This document shows positions 18,751 through 26,519 of a stretch of DNA of 38,741 nucleotides, one piece after another (the stretch's first letter is position 1; each line of letters opens with the position of its first letter). Origin of the DNA: Alteromonas sp. ASW11-130 (GTDB taxonomy: Bacteria > Pseudomonadota > Gammaproteobacteria > Enterobacterales > Alteromonadaceae); NCBI RefSeq assembly GCF_026183735.1, contig NZ_JAPFRE010000005.1, forward strand, positions 191,055 through 229,795. The letters run 5' to 3'. Made by a program: the position numbers and the translations under genes. The notes beneath the pieces were generated by a model, which did not search any database, was not told the DNA's origin, and worked only from the letters and a program-made list of their open reading frames with translations.

Positions 18751-20097
18751 ATGGCAACTGGATTAATAGAAACAAAGGTAAAATACGACCGCAAAGACCA
18801 TTATGTTTATCAATATGAAGATGGCGAAGTACTTTGGGCACCAACCGATTTCATAATGGAATTCGAAGGCGATGAGAAAACTAAAAATAAGTATAGGAAA
18901 GCAATAAGGCGGCTGTTTAAGTACATCGCAAGTAGAGAACAGGATATGTCATGGCTGGATATGAATGATGAGCACATGGAGCGATTCAGAGATTGGAGCC
19001 TAGAAGAGACAAAAGCCGATTCGCGTTATCGAGGTGAAGAAAACCTAGCCAAGCAAACTACGAATAATGATTTCCTGATGCCGATTTACGCATTTTATTA
19101 CTGGGTACAAAAACAAGGTGTTTACGGGGAGCATATTCTTGGGCACTCGCCGGATAATCAGATCTTCTATCAGATCAGCTCATCCTTGCTTCAAAGAGAT
19201 ATCGCGATATCTACAGGTGATAAGCCAAATAACAATTTTCTTTACCCTAAGCTATTTAAGAACTGTGATAGCCGAAATTATAAAGACCGCTCAGCCAGCG
19301 AAGATGAGTTCGATGAGTTAAATGAATATATCATTTCGTGCTTTAGTGGCTATGAAAGAGCGTCATTGTTGCTAATTGCTCAGATAATCAATATGGCAGG
19401 CGGTCGCCCAGTTTCAATTGCTAGCCTTATGAGATATCAGTTTTATAAAGAAACGGTCGAAAGGGAACTATTTAAAGAGAAAAAGGACCGTTTTGAGGTG
19501 GTGCCCAGAAAAGCGAAGTTCGGTAATACGATGCCTATTATGTTCCCTGTTTCGACAACGTTATCAGTCATGTCCTTTATCGAAAACGAACTGGAACCTT
19601 TCTTAAACGAAAATGACATCAAGAGATATGATGGACACTTGTTCCTGAACCCGAAAAGTCATAAGCCATATACGGCAAACGATATAAGCAAAATTTTTAG
19701 CGAGATTACTGCCGATTTAGGATGGCCAAAAGGAAAGTCGATTTACTCACTTAGGCATAAGTTTTCCAATGAGCAATTTGATAAAACGCTTGCCGTTGCC
19801 ATTGAGCTTGGATTCAGTGCGGATGAAGCCTCTATTGCGTTGCAAATGCAAAAAGAAATGACCCACAAGTCAGGCAGCTCTCTTAAGAATTATGTAGAAA
19901 GTCGCATGCGTATAGGTCAGCAGACCGAAGCCAACAAGCAAGACCTTAAAATTAAAGCTTTGGAATCGGATAAGCAGAGACTTTTGCTTGAAACGCAAAA
20001 AGCGCTTGAAGTTGCAGAACAAAAGGAGACACAAAACCAAAAGTTGCTAGAACAATTGGAAAATTTGCAGGCAAAAAACTCTATTTTAGAACAGTAA
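18751..20097 (+). CDS. Tyrosine recombinase/integrase, 448 aa (operon gene 6)
   Basis: An N-terminal SAM-like core-binding domain (about 30-130) is followed by a catalytic domain. Motif I is AGGRPVSIASL near residues 213-223. SIYSLRHKF near 329-337 is the Arg-His pair of the family. A candidate nucleophile Tyr lies in LKNYVESRM near 378. The His/LGH motif is replaced by MTHKSG. A terminal coiled coil (residues 400-448) is rich in Glu, Gln and Leu and may mediate contact with the other recombinases. It starts 1 bp after the helicase stop and is the last gene of the operon. Of the three recombinases this one is closest to a standard XerC/D-type integrase in size. Confidence 0.8.
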   Translation: MATGLIETKVKYDRKDHYVYQYEDGEVLWAPTDFIMEFEGDEKTKNKYRKAIRRLFKYIASREQDMSWLDMNDEHMERFRDWSLEETKADSRYRGEENLAKQTTNNDFLMPIYAFYYWVQKQGVYGEHILGHSPDNQIFYQISSSLLQRDIAISTGDKPNNNFLYPKLFKNCDSRNYKDRSASEDEFDELNEYIISCFSGYERASLLLIAQIINMAGGRPVSIASLMRYQFYKETVERELFKEKKDRFEVVPRKAKFGNTMPIMFPVSTTLSVMSFIENELEPFLNENDIKRYDGHLFLNPKSHKPYTANDISKIFSEITADLGWPKGKSIYSLRHKFSNEQFDKTLAVAIELGFSADEASIALQMQKEMTHKSGSSLKNYVESRMRIGQQTEANKQDLKIKALESDKQRLLLETQKALEVAEQKETQNQKLLEQLENLQAKNSILEQ

Positions 20098-20609
20098 AAA
20101 TCAAACATCAGAGTACTTCGTCCATCACAAGTACTGTGAATATCGAAACAATATTTGGTTTCAGATGTGGTAGTTCAGACAACAGCCGAAAGGTCACTAA
20201 TATTAGTCCGCACCATCAATAAACTTGATGGGCCACTCAGCCTCCATTTGATAAGCAAAAAACACCATGATGCCGCTTCAAGAAAAGTGCAAAATTCGGT
20301 TCCCCTGAACCATCAACCCAAAGAGCATGGACCATTCACCCAATTTGTCTGGACCACGATAGCAATTTTATTGGACCAAGTAGGTGTGACGTCTGGTACT
20401 CATTTTGTGTTTATTACCGGTAATCACTTTGTGTATAGCAACAACTGATGACTTTCAGTAATCAATAAGTGTTTACCGTACCCGTAAAACGCGCAGAAGG
20501 CCTTAGCGATACAAAAATGACTATCGTCGATTAGCGTCGACCATTGTTCATTCCAGCCTATTTTAGCTGCTACACTTACGACACGCTTAACGAGTAATTG
20601 GGAATAGAA
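20098..20609. other. Non-coding stretch after the recombinase operon
   Basis: No convincing gene. It contains a hairpin AGTACTT/AAGTACT (20112-20118 with 20129-20135) just after the operon, with no T-tract. It also holds the 22-bp repeat array and a perfect 12-bp palindrome, ATTACCGGTAAT (20413-20424). Two similar stretches (CATTTTGTGT and CACTTTGTGT) flank that palindrome as imperfect direct repeats. An open frame of 97 codons (20155-20448) crosses the repeats and has no recognisable features, so I do not call it. Confidence 0.6.
20306..20378. repeat. 22-bp direct-repeat array (four phased units)
   Basis: Units begin at 20306, 20328, 20350 and 20372, an exact 22-bp period. Each starts with TGRACCA; the first and second share CAACCCAA or CACCCAAT in the middle, and the second and third share CAATTT near the end. 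The phasing, two helical turns, suits a protein binding cooperatively on one face of the DNA. This could be recombinase arm sites, iterons, or the end of an IS21-like element, whose termini carry multiple short repeats. No transposase is next to it. Confidence 0.75.
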
Positions 20610-20825
20610 ATGGATCAACGTGACAGCAAGCCTGAAGTGACAATCGAAGCTTTAGAGGCAGAAATAGCCGACCTAATCGATGATCCTGTGCTCAGAGAAG
20701 AATGGCTTAATACCAACGTCTCCATTCTGGGATCAAAAACGTCTAAGAGCTACTTCAACACTCCCTCGGATAGAGCAAGGCTCATGCAAGTTGTGCTTGA
20801 AATGAAATTCGGTGAGATGGCTTAG
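20610..20825 (+). CDS. Small acidic protein, unknown
   Basis: The ATG at 20610 gives 71 residues and is preceded by a weak GGGAA. A TTG 12 bp upstream is in frame but less likely. The product is acidic and helical (EALEAEIADLIDDPVLREEWL) and has no motif that I recognise. It is followed by a terminator-like hairpin. Codon pattern and size are gene-like, but support is limited to the open frame. Confidence 0.45.
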   Translation: MDQRDSKPEVTIEALEAEIADLIDDPVLREEWLNTNVSILGSKTSKSYFNTPSDRARLMQVVLEMKFGEMA

Positions 20826-20893
20826 GCCGCTTGAGTAACAGCGACCTGAGCCATTAAATGCAAAGTCCGTCAGAGCAAGTTGGGTTTCGACAA

Positions 20894-20919
20894 CAAAGCC
20901 CCGCACGAGCGAGGCTTTG
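20894..20919. terminator. Terminator-like hairpin
   Basis: CAAAGCC (20894-20900) pairs perfectly with GGCTTTG (20913-20919) around a 12-nt loop, 68 bp past the small acidic gene and 79 bp before the stop of the convergent gene. Convergent location supports a bidirectional terminator, although the T-run is short. Confidence 0.55.
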
Positions 20920-20998
20920 GATTCAATATTCAGGCGAAAGTTTCTCAGTTTTCCCCATCTTTTCTTGGCTTATAGCTTAGTGACCATACTTATTCGTT

Positions 20999-21331
20999 TT
21001 ATTCGAATCCGCCCAGTTTTTTTGATTTAATATAATTTATAACTGCTGACGCACCAGATTCTCGATTCTCTATCACAACTTGAGAAGATGTGATATTTCC
21101 ACCCCCCCTAATTGTCTGTTTTGTATACCAATTCCAAGCATCTCGTCTTGAATCGGACATTGCTTCCAGCATATTGACTATTAGCAGTATTTCTTTGAGT
21201 CGTTTTGTATCCGCATGTTTTGCATCATTGAGAGCTTGAGCAGGTAACGCTGTGTATAAGCAAAACTGCTCTTCGTCGATGCCAATTTCGCGGATAATAG
21301 TTTTTATTTCATCGCGGATTGATGAGGCCAT
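20999..21331 (-). CDS. Small protein, possible regulator, unknown
   Basis: The 110-aa protein is helical in its first 80 residues. DEIKTIIREIGIDEEQFCLYTALPAQALNDAKH has the spacing of a helix-turn-helix region, though I cannot assign a family. The C-terminus is less ordered and ends KSKKLGGFE. The start ATG has no strong RBS. It stands alone between a convergent gene and the 106-bp repeat array; whether it acts on those repeats is unknown. Confidence 0.45.
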   Translation of the reverse strand: MASSIRDEIKTIIREIGIDEEQFCLYTALPAQALNDAKHADTKRLKEILLIVNMLEAMSDSRRDAWNWYTKQTIRGGGNITSSQVVIENRESGASAVINYIKSKKLGGFE

Positions 21332-21477
21332 ATTTTGTCGCAGTAAAGAAGTAGATTTATGTACACTATAGTCGATTCGTTGATTTAGCTAGTGTGCTTA
21401 ATAACTGCATTAATCGGTGCAACCAACTTTGGCGGATTTAGCTTTGCTAGATCATCGATTTCGGACGCGTAAGCTAT

Positions 21478-21822
21478 AACTGTGTTTCTTTAAGGTATTG
21501 ATCACTCATCTTACCGGTGTAGTTGAGACTCACCGGGGACGGAATAGATGAAAGGTATATAAATACAGGAGTGAATGTCCTGTAACTGTGTACCTTTAGG
21601 GCATTAATCACTTATCTCACCGGTGTAGCAGTGACTCAACGAGTATGGAGTGGATGGAAGGTATACGAATACAGGGGCGAATGTCCTGTAACTGTATACT
21701 TGTAGGGCATTAATCACTCATCTCACCGGTGTAGCAGTGACTCACCGAGTATGGAATGGATGAAAGGTATACGAATAAAGGGGCGAGTGTCCTGTAATCG
21801 TATACTTTTAGGACATTAATCT
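21478..21822. repeat. 106-bp tandem repeat array with conserved hairpin
   Basis: Three full units and a partial fourth have an exact 106-bp period: ACCGGTGT starts at 21513, 21619 and 21725, and CATTAAT at 21602, 21708 and 21814. Each unit holds a nested dyad: GGTATAY, then TACAGG, a 9-nt loop, CCTGTA, and a distal GTRTACY. In unit 1 the outer arm is GGTATAT with GTGTACC; in units 2 and 3 it is GGTATAC with GTATACT. The changes keep pairing (T-G to T-A and T-G to C-G), as in a selected RNA or DNA stem. Unit 3 breaks one inner pair. The units are contiguous, so it is not CRISPR. The array lies in a 637-bp gene-free stretch (21332-21969); otherwise I see only the long hairpin that follows. Confidence 0.85.
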
Positions 21823-21890
21823 GTAGTGGCTCATATCTGATCTGCCCCTGTCAGACGCGGGTTGAGACCTCATCTGACAGACAGCTACAG
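21821..21890. ncRNA. Possible structured RNA: two nested stems after the 106-bp array
   Basis: Outer arms CTGTAG (21821-21826) and CTACAG (21885-21890) enclose inner arms CTGTCAGA (21848-21855) and TCTGACAG (21873-21880). It starts exactly where the repeat array stops. I recognise no known RNA family and the promoter is not evident, so this is structure without proof of transcription. Confidence 0.35.
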
Positions 21891-21969
21891 ACAAGGAGCA
21901 GACGTTCAACGCTAGCATTTGCGGCTGGTTTGGAGCTTAATGGAAACACAGTTCGAAAACATGCGCATG

Positions 21970-22482
21970 TTAGAGGTTGCTGGCATAGACCTTGTATCTT
22001 TGATCCTTGGTTGGGTTTACCGACATATAGTACGAGCGGAAATTCCCACGAACTATGTGCTTCCTAAAACGCTCTTTCTCGATTAAGTCTTGCCAAGGAT
22101 ATAACCACATTTCAGAAACAACATAATCCTCATCAAGATGCACAAACATCAAGTGCGTAGGGACTTCTTCTCCTTCAATTTTTGGTATAGCGCTAGTTCG
22201 AGTCCACCCACTATTTGAACCACGGCGCGTTTTGACAGGTATCGTCATTCCACTAGTTGTCTCAACATCATGCTCGAAGCTGTCATCAACAAGGTAACCA
22301 CCTACAGCAATTTTTGTATAGATTTCACCTAGCCATCCTACCAACTCATCTCCTTTGAGCACTTTTCCATCAGAATGCTCAACGAGCAGCTCTCTGATTT
22401 TTTTCTGAGTCATCGAGAGTGTTACGAATAGACCGGAAAAATCCTTTTCTATTCGGTCCATTGAGTTGAAGTCAAAATCCAT
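21970..22482 (-). CDS. PD-(D/E)XK nuclease-like protein, unknown
   Basis: The 170-aa protein has a pattern like a small restriction-endonuclease fold. GDELVGWLGEIYTKIAVGGYL (around residues 43-63) offers a Glu-bearing helix. DVETTSGMTIPVKTRRG (around 67-83) offers an acidic residue, then x-Val-Lys on the next strand, as in E-x-K. It resembles the DUF6998-type protein family, to which I cannot assign it for certain. It sits downstream of the CBASS operon on the same strand, but a 278-bp gap containing a repeat with a promoter-like motif separates them, so it probably has its own promoter. A defence-related nuclease is inferred. Confidence 0.5.
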   Translation of the reverse strand: MDFDFNSMDRIEKDFSGLFVTLSMTQKKIRELLVEHSDGKVLKGDELVGWLGEIYTKIAVGGYLVDDSFEHDVETTSGMTIPVKTRRGSNSGWTRTSAIPKIEGEEVPTHLMFVHLDEDYVVSEMWLYPWQDLIEKERFRKHIVRGNFRSYYMSVNPTKDQRYKVYASNL

Positions 22483-22511
22483 CGAAAACCTCTACCATCC
22501 TATTGCTTATA

Positions 22512-22583
22512 CTTCATAGTAACACCCGTTTCTCATGAAAAACCATATCCTGTGTTGTCATGGAAAAGAATATGAAATGCCCG
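22512..22583. repeat. Dispersed 72-bp repeat, copy 1, in a promoter position
   Basis: It shows about 83% identity over 72 bp to the copy at 31357-31428, in the same orientation, with one compensating gap each way. Both copies end shortly upstream of a minus-strand gene (29 bp here). On the minus strand both retain TGTTACTATGAAG, whose TACTAT could be a -10 box. It may be a shared promoter or the border of a cassette. Confidence 0.7.
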
Positions 22584-22760
22584 CAATTGGCGCACAACGG
22601 CCATTTAAGTAATATCCACTTAAACGTACTGCTCTCCGTATGCAGCAGGCTCTCTGGTTTTATTCAATTTGCTTAAATACATAATCTACATCGTAATTAG
22701 CTCACCTAAGCTTTAGAATTTACAAATATTTAAATCGTCTTCGTGAGAGCTCGGTTGGGT

Positions 22761-24329
22761 TTAGTTTGGTAAAGTTAAGGACAGTTTTCGTTCCTGATAG
22801 TGGATTTGCAAACAAGGCTTCATAACCTCGCTATCGAAGTCATAGACAAGCAGATATGGCTGGTAAAGATCGAAAGCTTGGCCAACGAACACACTAACTG
22901 CATTGGATGCACAGATAAGTAAATTTACTTTCCTGATAGAAAATTGATCGTAAAGCTTTAGCAGTAAAGCGTGTAAATCGTTCCGAAGTTGTTTCCCGTT
23001 GTCAGGATGAGGAATAGCAGCGTTCCCATATGCTAGCGCTTGTATTTCAATAGTTGGCATCCCGATCTTTTCCGCAGTCCGTTTCATGGCCTCCGGGTAT
23101 TGCGTCATCGCGATACACACAGTGACTTCGTCTTTACCTTCAAGTTCGACCTCGTCAAAAGCAATGTTATAGGGTTTAGGCACTTCTGAATCTTGTGGCC
23201 ACATCCAATATCCACCGTCTCGAAACCTTAACATTGGAGTAATCTCACACTTATTACCCAAGCATGCGCCTAATCCGACCAAGGCGGGCATAGGGCCAAA
23301 TGCGAACAAAGCTGCTTTGTATGACTCGTTCTGCGTCTGCTGAATGATTTCGTCAGCCTCTGCTCTGACGATGTCGGCCATACTACTTTCAAACACCTCA
23401 ACCTTTTTTCTGTAAAGGCGCTCATTATGGCTGAGTCGATTTAACCTCCCTAATGATCGTGCTCTAATTCTAGACATACTATTAGCGATATCGCGATCAT
23501 CAGGCTCTGAAACGATATGTCCCCCTACAGGCCATAAAACAGAGAAAGCAGGGATTGGCTTAAAGCTAAGTCCTTCTAAGAGAGATTCCACTGTGTGAGT
23601 GAAGCTTGAGCGCATATGGGATAAGCGAGCTGCATCAAAATCGACAGCGGCAACTTTATCTATGAGTCGATGATGCTTGTCACACAAAACTAAAACATTC
23701 TCTGGATCATCAGATTGGTAGTCAGACAAGTACGGAACGCCTCGAGGCCCTGACTCTGAAGAGGCAATAATGTGGGCATTGTATGCAAAGTTTCCGGTAT
23801 ACCCAGTGAGCTTCTCTACATTGAGATTTTCTCCACACCCCTCGAACATACAATATCCGTGGCTATCTCGCGCAAGTTGCTCAAGCGTTCCTTTACTAAA
23901 GGATTTACCTCTACCTTTTGTTTGCCTCTTTTCCCAAATAGCCCGCAGAAAATCAGGAAGGTCCTTTATTTTGATGTCCATAGACTGGGCCTGAGACTCA
24001 TTCCAGATGGCAATCACAGACTCCATCGAAGCAAGATGTTTTCTCTCAAGATGCTTGCCTTGCATATGACGCACGTGGACTTCGTCTGCTATGCCAAGTT
24101 TATTAAAAGCGGCTTCAATTTCACCAAAAACGAGATTCAGCCGCACACTGACATTTAGGGTCTCACTCAATAAAACTATCAGCTGGTTTTGTGCCGATTT
24201 ATCGGTCAGCACGCCACCCTCGCTCCATTTGGGTAGCGTACCAATAGCGTTTATGAACTCGCCTAATTTCTCAAGTGAGCCTATCGGATCGTGTTGTGCT
24301 TGATGAATAACTACGGTCTCAGTACTCAT
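22761..24329 (-). CDS. cap5: Cap5: CBASS HNH endonuclease-SAVED effector with N-terminal extension
   Basis: The 522-aa protein contains an HNH/zinc nuclease domain at about 150-225 and a SAVED domain at about 330-522. The nuclease shows CMFEGC (Cys160, Cys165), NAHIIA (His186) and VLCDKHHRLID (Cys216, His219, His220). In SAVED, the GPMPALVGLG and LLICASNAVSVFVG segments fit nucleotide binding. In characterised Cap5 proteins the SAVED domain senses a cyclic dinucleotide and the HNH domain then degrades DNA, killing the infected cell. The family is usually about 400 aa; here some 120 extra residues precede HNH. An internal ATG (24329 minus 116 codons) would remove them, but the 4-bp ATGA overlap with cap3 supports the long form. 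Confidence 0.88.
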   Translation of the reverse strand: MSTETVVIHQAQHDPIGSLEKLGEFINAIGTLPKWSEGGVLTDKSAQNQLIVLLSETLNVSVRLNLVFGEIEAAFNKLGIADEVHVRHMQGKHLERKHLASMESVIAIWNESQAQSMDIKIKDLPDFLRAIWEKRQTKGRGKSFSKGTLEQLARDSHGYCMFEGCGENLNVEKLTGYTGNFAYNAHIIASSESGPRGVPYLSDYQSDDPENVLVLCDKHHRLIDKVAAVDFDAARLSHMRSSFTHTVESLLEGLSFKPIPAFSVLWPVGGHIVSEPDDRDIANSMSRIRARSLGRLNRLSHNERLYRKKVEVFESSMADIVRAEADEIIQQTQNESYKAALFAFGPMPALVGLGACLGNKCEITPMLRFRDGGYWMWPQDSEVPKPYNIAFDEVELEGKDEVTVCIAMTQYPEAMKRTAEKIGMPTIEIQALAYGNAAIPHPDNGKQLRNDLHALLLKLYDQFSIRKVNLLICASNAVSVFVGQAFDLYQPYLLVYDFDSEVMKPCLQIHYQERKLSLTLPN

Positions 24330-24817
24330 AATAGGTCCTTGTATATGCGTTTAAATTCTGTTCCTGTGCGGTGATAAATGCAGAAATGACTAATGCCAAC
24401 GATCACAAAGATAAGATTTCTATCTGAATTGCGTGCACAACATGAATGCCAGTCCTTCAGGTCAACATGCGAAGGGCTAGGAATTTGCTCTGGATGGGAG
24501 TGCCATGTCCCAAGATAGCCCGAAGTTCCTTTGGATTCTTCGAAATGTTTATCAACAGACTGCTGATGACGCGGGTCTTGCATAACAAAAGAGGTGCGTG
24601 TCGAGTCATCTTTGGCTAATGGTTGGGTACAGTCCTCAATCCAAAATTGAGAAGCACTTTGATTTTGCCCGCCTATCAGCACACCAAAGGCTTCAGTGCT
24701 TTGCTTTTTATCTTGTTTTAACGTCCGCCATGTATCTAATACCGCCCTGCTTACGTAAACGATGTGCTTCTTAGATTCGCTTATACATTCAACGGCTACA
24801 TACATCACAATCCTCAT
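24326..24817 (-). CDS. cap3: Cap3: CBASS JAB/JAMM deconjugating peptidase
   Basis: The metal-binding JAMM motif is clear: HSHPEQIPSPSHVD fits His-x-His-x7-Ser-x2-Asp, with an upstream catalytic Glu expected near the GVLIGGQNQS strand. In type II CBASS Cap3 removes the CD-NTase from targets to which Cap2 attached it. The gene overlaps cap2 by 29 bp and cap5 by 4 bp (ATGA). A second in-frame ATG at 24805, preceded by GAGG with a 6-nt gap, is the more likely start (159 aa). It acts in the cytoplasm. Confidence 0.9.
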   Translation of the reverse strand: MRIVMYVAVECISESKKHIVYVSRAVLDTWRTLKQDKKQSTEAFGVLIGGQNQSASQFWIEDCTQPLAKDDSTRTSFVMQDPRHQQSVDKHFEESKGTSGYLGTWHSHPEQIPSPSHVDLKDWHSCCARNSDRNLIFVIVGISHFCIYHRTGTEFKRIYKDLL

Positions 24818-26519
24818 CGAGCAGCGGGAGTCTTTTTAATGACTCTTTGAATTGGTAGTACCGGTGAGTGAGTTTGATGTTTTCAGCTTGTGCATCATCG
24901 TCATCCCCTTTCCAACTGACTCTACAAGAATCAGCTTGTTTGCCTTCCAAATACCGGATCGCGAGACTACTCGCCATGACAGCTGTTTGCGCGGAGCTGG
25001 CAGCGCCGTAACTGATAAACTGGTTCCCACATCCAGCTATGCTTTTCATCACATCCTGATTGGCTTCAATGAAATTCAAATTTGAATGTAATCCGCGACA
25101 ACCATCAGCATGATCGACATACGCACATAACAAACATCCGTCCGTGCCGCTGATATCAAGTACGGCGTGACCGCCTACCCCAAAACCCTCTAGCCAGCAA
25201 TTCAGCGTCGTTACATCGATATTATTATCTAACAAATGCTGCTTGAAGAAGCGCTCGAGAGAAGGATTACCGATGGCAATAACAATGAGGTCAAAGAAGT
25301 CACAAGGATATTTTTCGACGAATGTCAGTAAGCTTTCACAAGAATAATGAGCATCAGACCAAGGAAACTGTGCATGACACTGATAAACCATTCCCATCGA
25401 CTTCGGCAGATCAATGTATGCTTGAGGAAGCATGTGGCGATGGAGATTATCAATCTGGTAAAAATCAGGATCTATGAAGTGCAAATGCCTGACACCTGCT
25501 GCGGCTAATTTATGCCCGACTTCGCTTCCTACCGACCCGACACCAACAACAGCAACCTTCTTGTCTGCTAGAGAGGTAGAGCCGCCTCCACGTTGCACCA
25601 CATTTTCCTGATTAAACACACGCACACTGATAGGAGTCAGACGCCACCCATCAATTTTATTTGATGATAAGGGCAATGCTTTTTTGTTGTCATTGTCGAG
25701 CTTTAACGCGAACCATGTTCGGTTGTTATCGACGGTAATTGCAGTGAAGACGATCCAGTAGTGCTTATCTCTCCACTGGCCTAATTGATCACGCAACTGA
25801 TTCAGTCTTTCATCTGGCAACCTATTAATTGTTTTGAGGTACCAATCTTCAACAGACTCATTTGAGTTTGGCGCTGGTATCAATTGGTCAAGTGGAATAA
25901 CTACCGCTTTACCGGCTACTTTCCTATCACGTTCCTTAATCGAAAAGTGCATTTCACTAAGCTTAGAAATCTCTGAATCAGAAGGATGTGCAACATAGTA
26001 GCTATGCAGACCATATTTCGCCTTTTCGATTGGCTCATAAACATCCACACGTTGCAAAATGGGCTGGCTAAAATTGATCAACAACGGTTTCTGTCCGCTC
26101 TTGCAGAGAAAGAGCCAATTGCTGTAAAACTCTCTCAGAAGCTCTCTGTCATTCCAGTCAGGATCCGACATTACCGATTCCAGCAAGGATATGTGTCGCT
26201 TAAGTGAATCTCTGACTAACAACAGAGGTTGATCAAAATTAACAGATACGGCATCAGGCGCATTTACACAAACCAATCCCACTTCAACATCGTCAATACG
26301 CTCAATGTTAACGTGAGCAAGCTTGCCATACTTAGAGGGTTCTAATAAGAGAAACTCTGGCAACGAGAGAAACCGGTCTTCTATTCTAAGCATCAACTCC
26401 GCTGCATAGCCGGAAATGGTAGTTGACACCTTGACGACTCCTTGACCGAAGAAATCGCCCGGTTCACAGTCAAACCCATATTCTGAAAGATACTGAGAGA
26501 TCTGATTTTTCAAAATCAC
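24789..26519 (-). CDS. cap2: Cap2: CBASS E1-E2 fusion that conjugates the CD-NTase
   Basis: The 576-aa protein has an E2-like N-terminal region; Cys84 in GLVCV is the candidate E2 thioester residue. From about 318 it has an E1/ThiF domain: nucleotide loop VVGVGSVGSEVG (324-335), FIDPDFYQIDNLHRH, and candidate E1 cysteine Cys497 in AGCGNQFISYG. CLLC and CDVC pairs near 462-465 and 571-574 may bind zinc. Known Cap2 enzymes couple the C-terminus of the CD-NTase to cellular targets and so raise its activity. It overlaps the CD-NTase gene by 4 bp (ATGA). Confidence 0.9.
   Translation of the reverse strand: MILKNQISQYLSEYGFDCEPGDFFGQGVVKVSTTISGYAAELMLRIEDRFLSLPEFLLLEPSKYGKLAHVNIERIDDVEVGLVCVNAPDAVSVNFDQPLLLVRDSLKRHISLLESVMSDPDWNDRELLREFYSNWLFLCKSGQKPLLINFSQPILQRVDVYEPIEKAKYGLHSYYVAHPSDSEISKLSEMHFSIKERDRKVAGKAVVIPLDQLIPAPNSNESVEDWYLKTINRLPDERLNQLRDQLGQWRDKHYWIVFTAITVDNNRTWFALKLDNDNKKALPLSSNKIDGWRLTPISVRVFNQENVVQRGGGSTSLADKKVAVVGVGSVGSEVGHKLAAAGVRHLHFIDPDFYQIDNLHRHMLPQAYIDLPKSMGMVYQCHAQFPWSDAHYSCESLLTFVEKYPCDFFDLIVIAIGNPSLERFFKQHLLDNNIDVTTLNCWLEGFGVGGHAVLDISGTDGCLLCAYVDHADGCRGLHSNLNFIEANQDVMKSIAGCGNQFISYGAASSAQTAVMASSLAIRYLEGKQADSCRVSWKGDDDDAQAENIKLTHRYYQFKESLKRLPLLDEDCDVCSR

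Noticed and set aside
20155..20448. 97-codon open frame as a gene
   Set aside because: It runs through the 22-bp repeats, has no RBS or motif, and the encoded sequence is not gene-like.
21478..21822. CRISPR array or retron-like RNA in the 106-bp repeats
   Set aside because: Units are contiguous without spacers and no reverse transcriptase is nearby.
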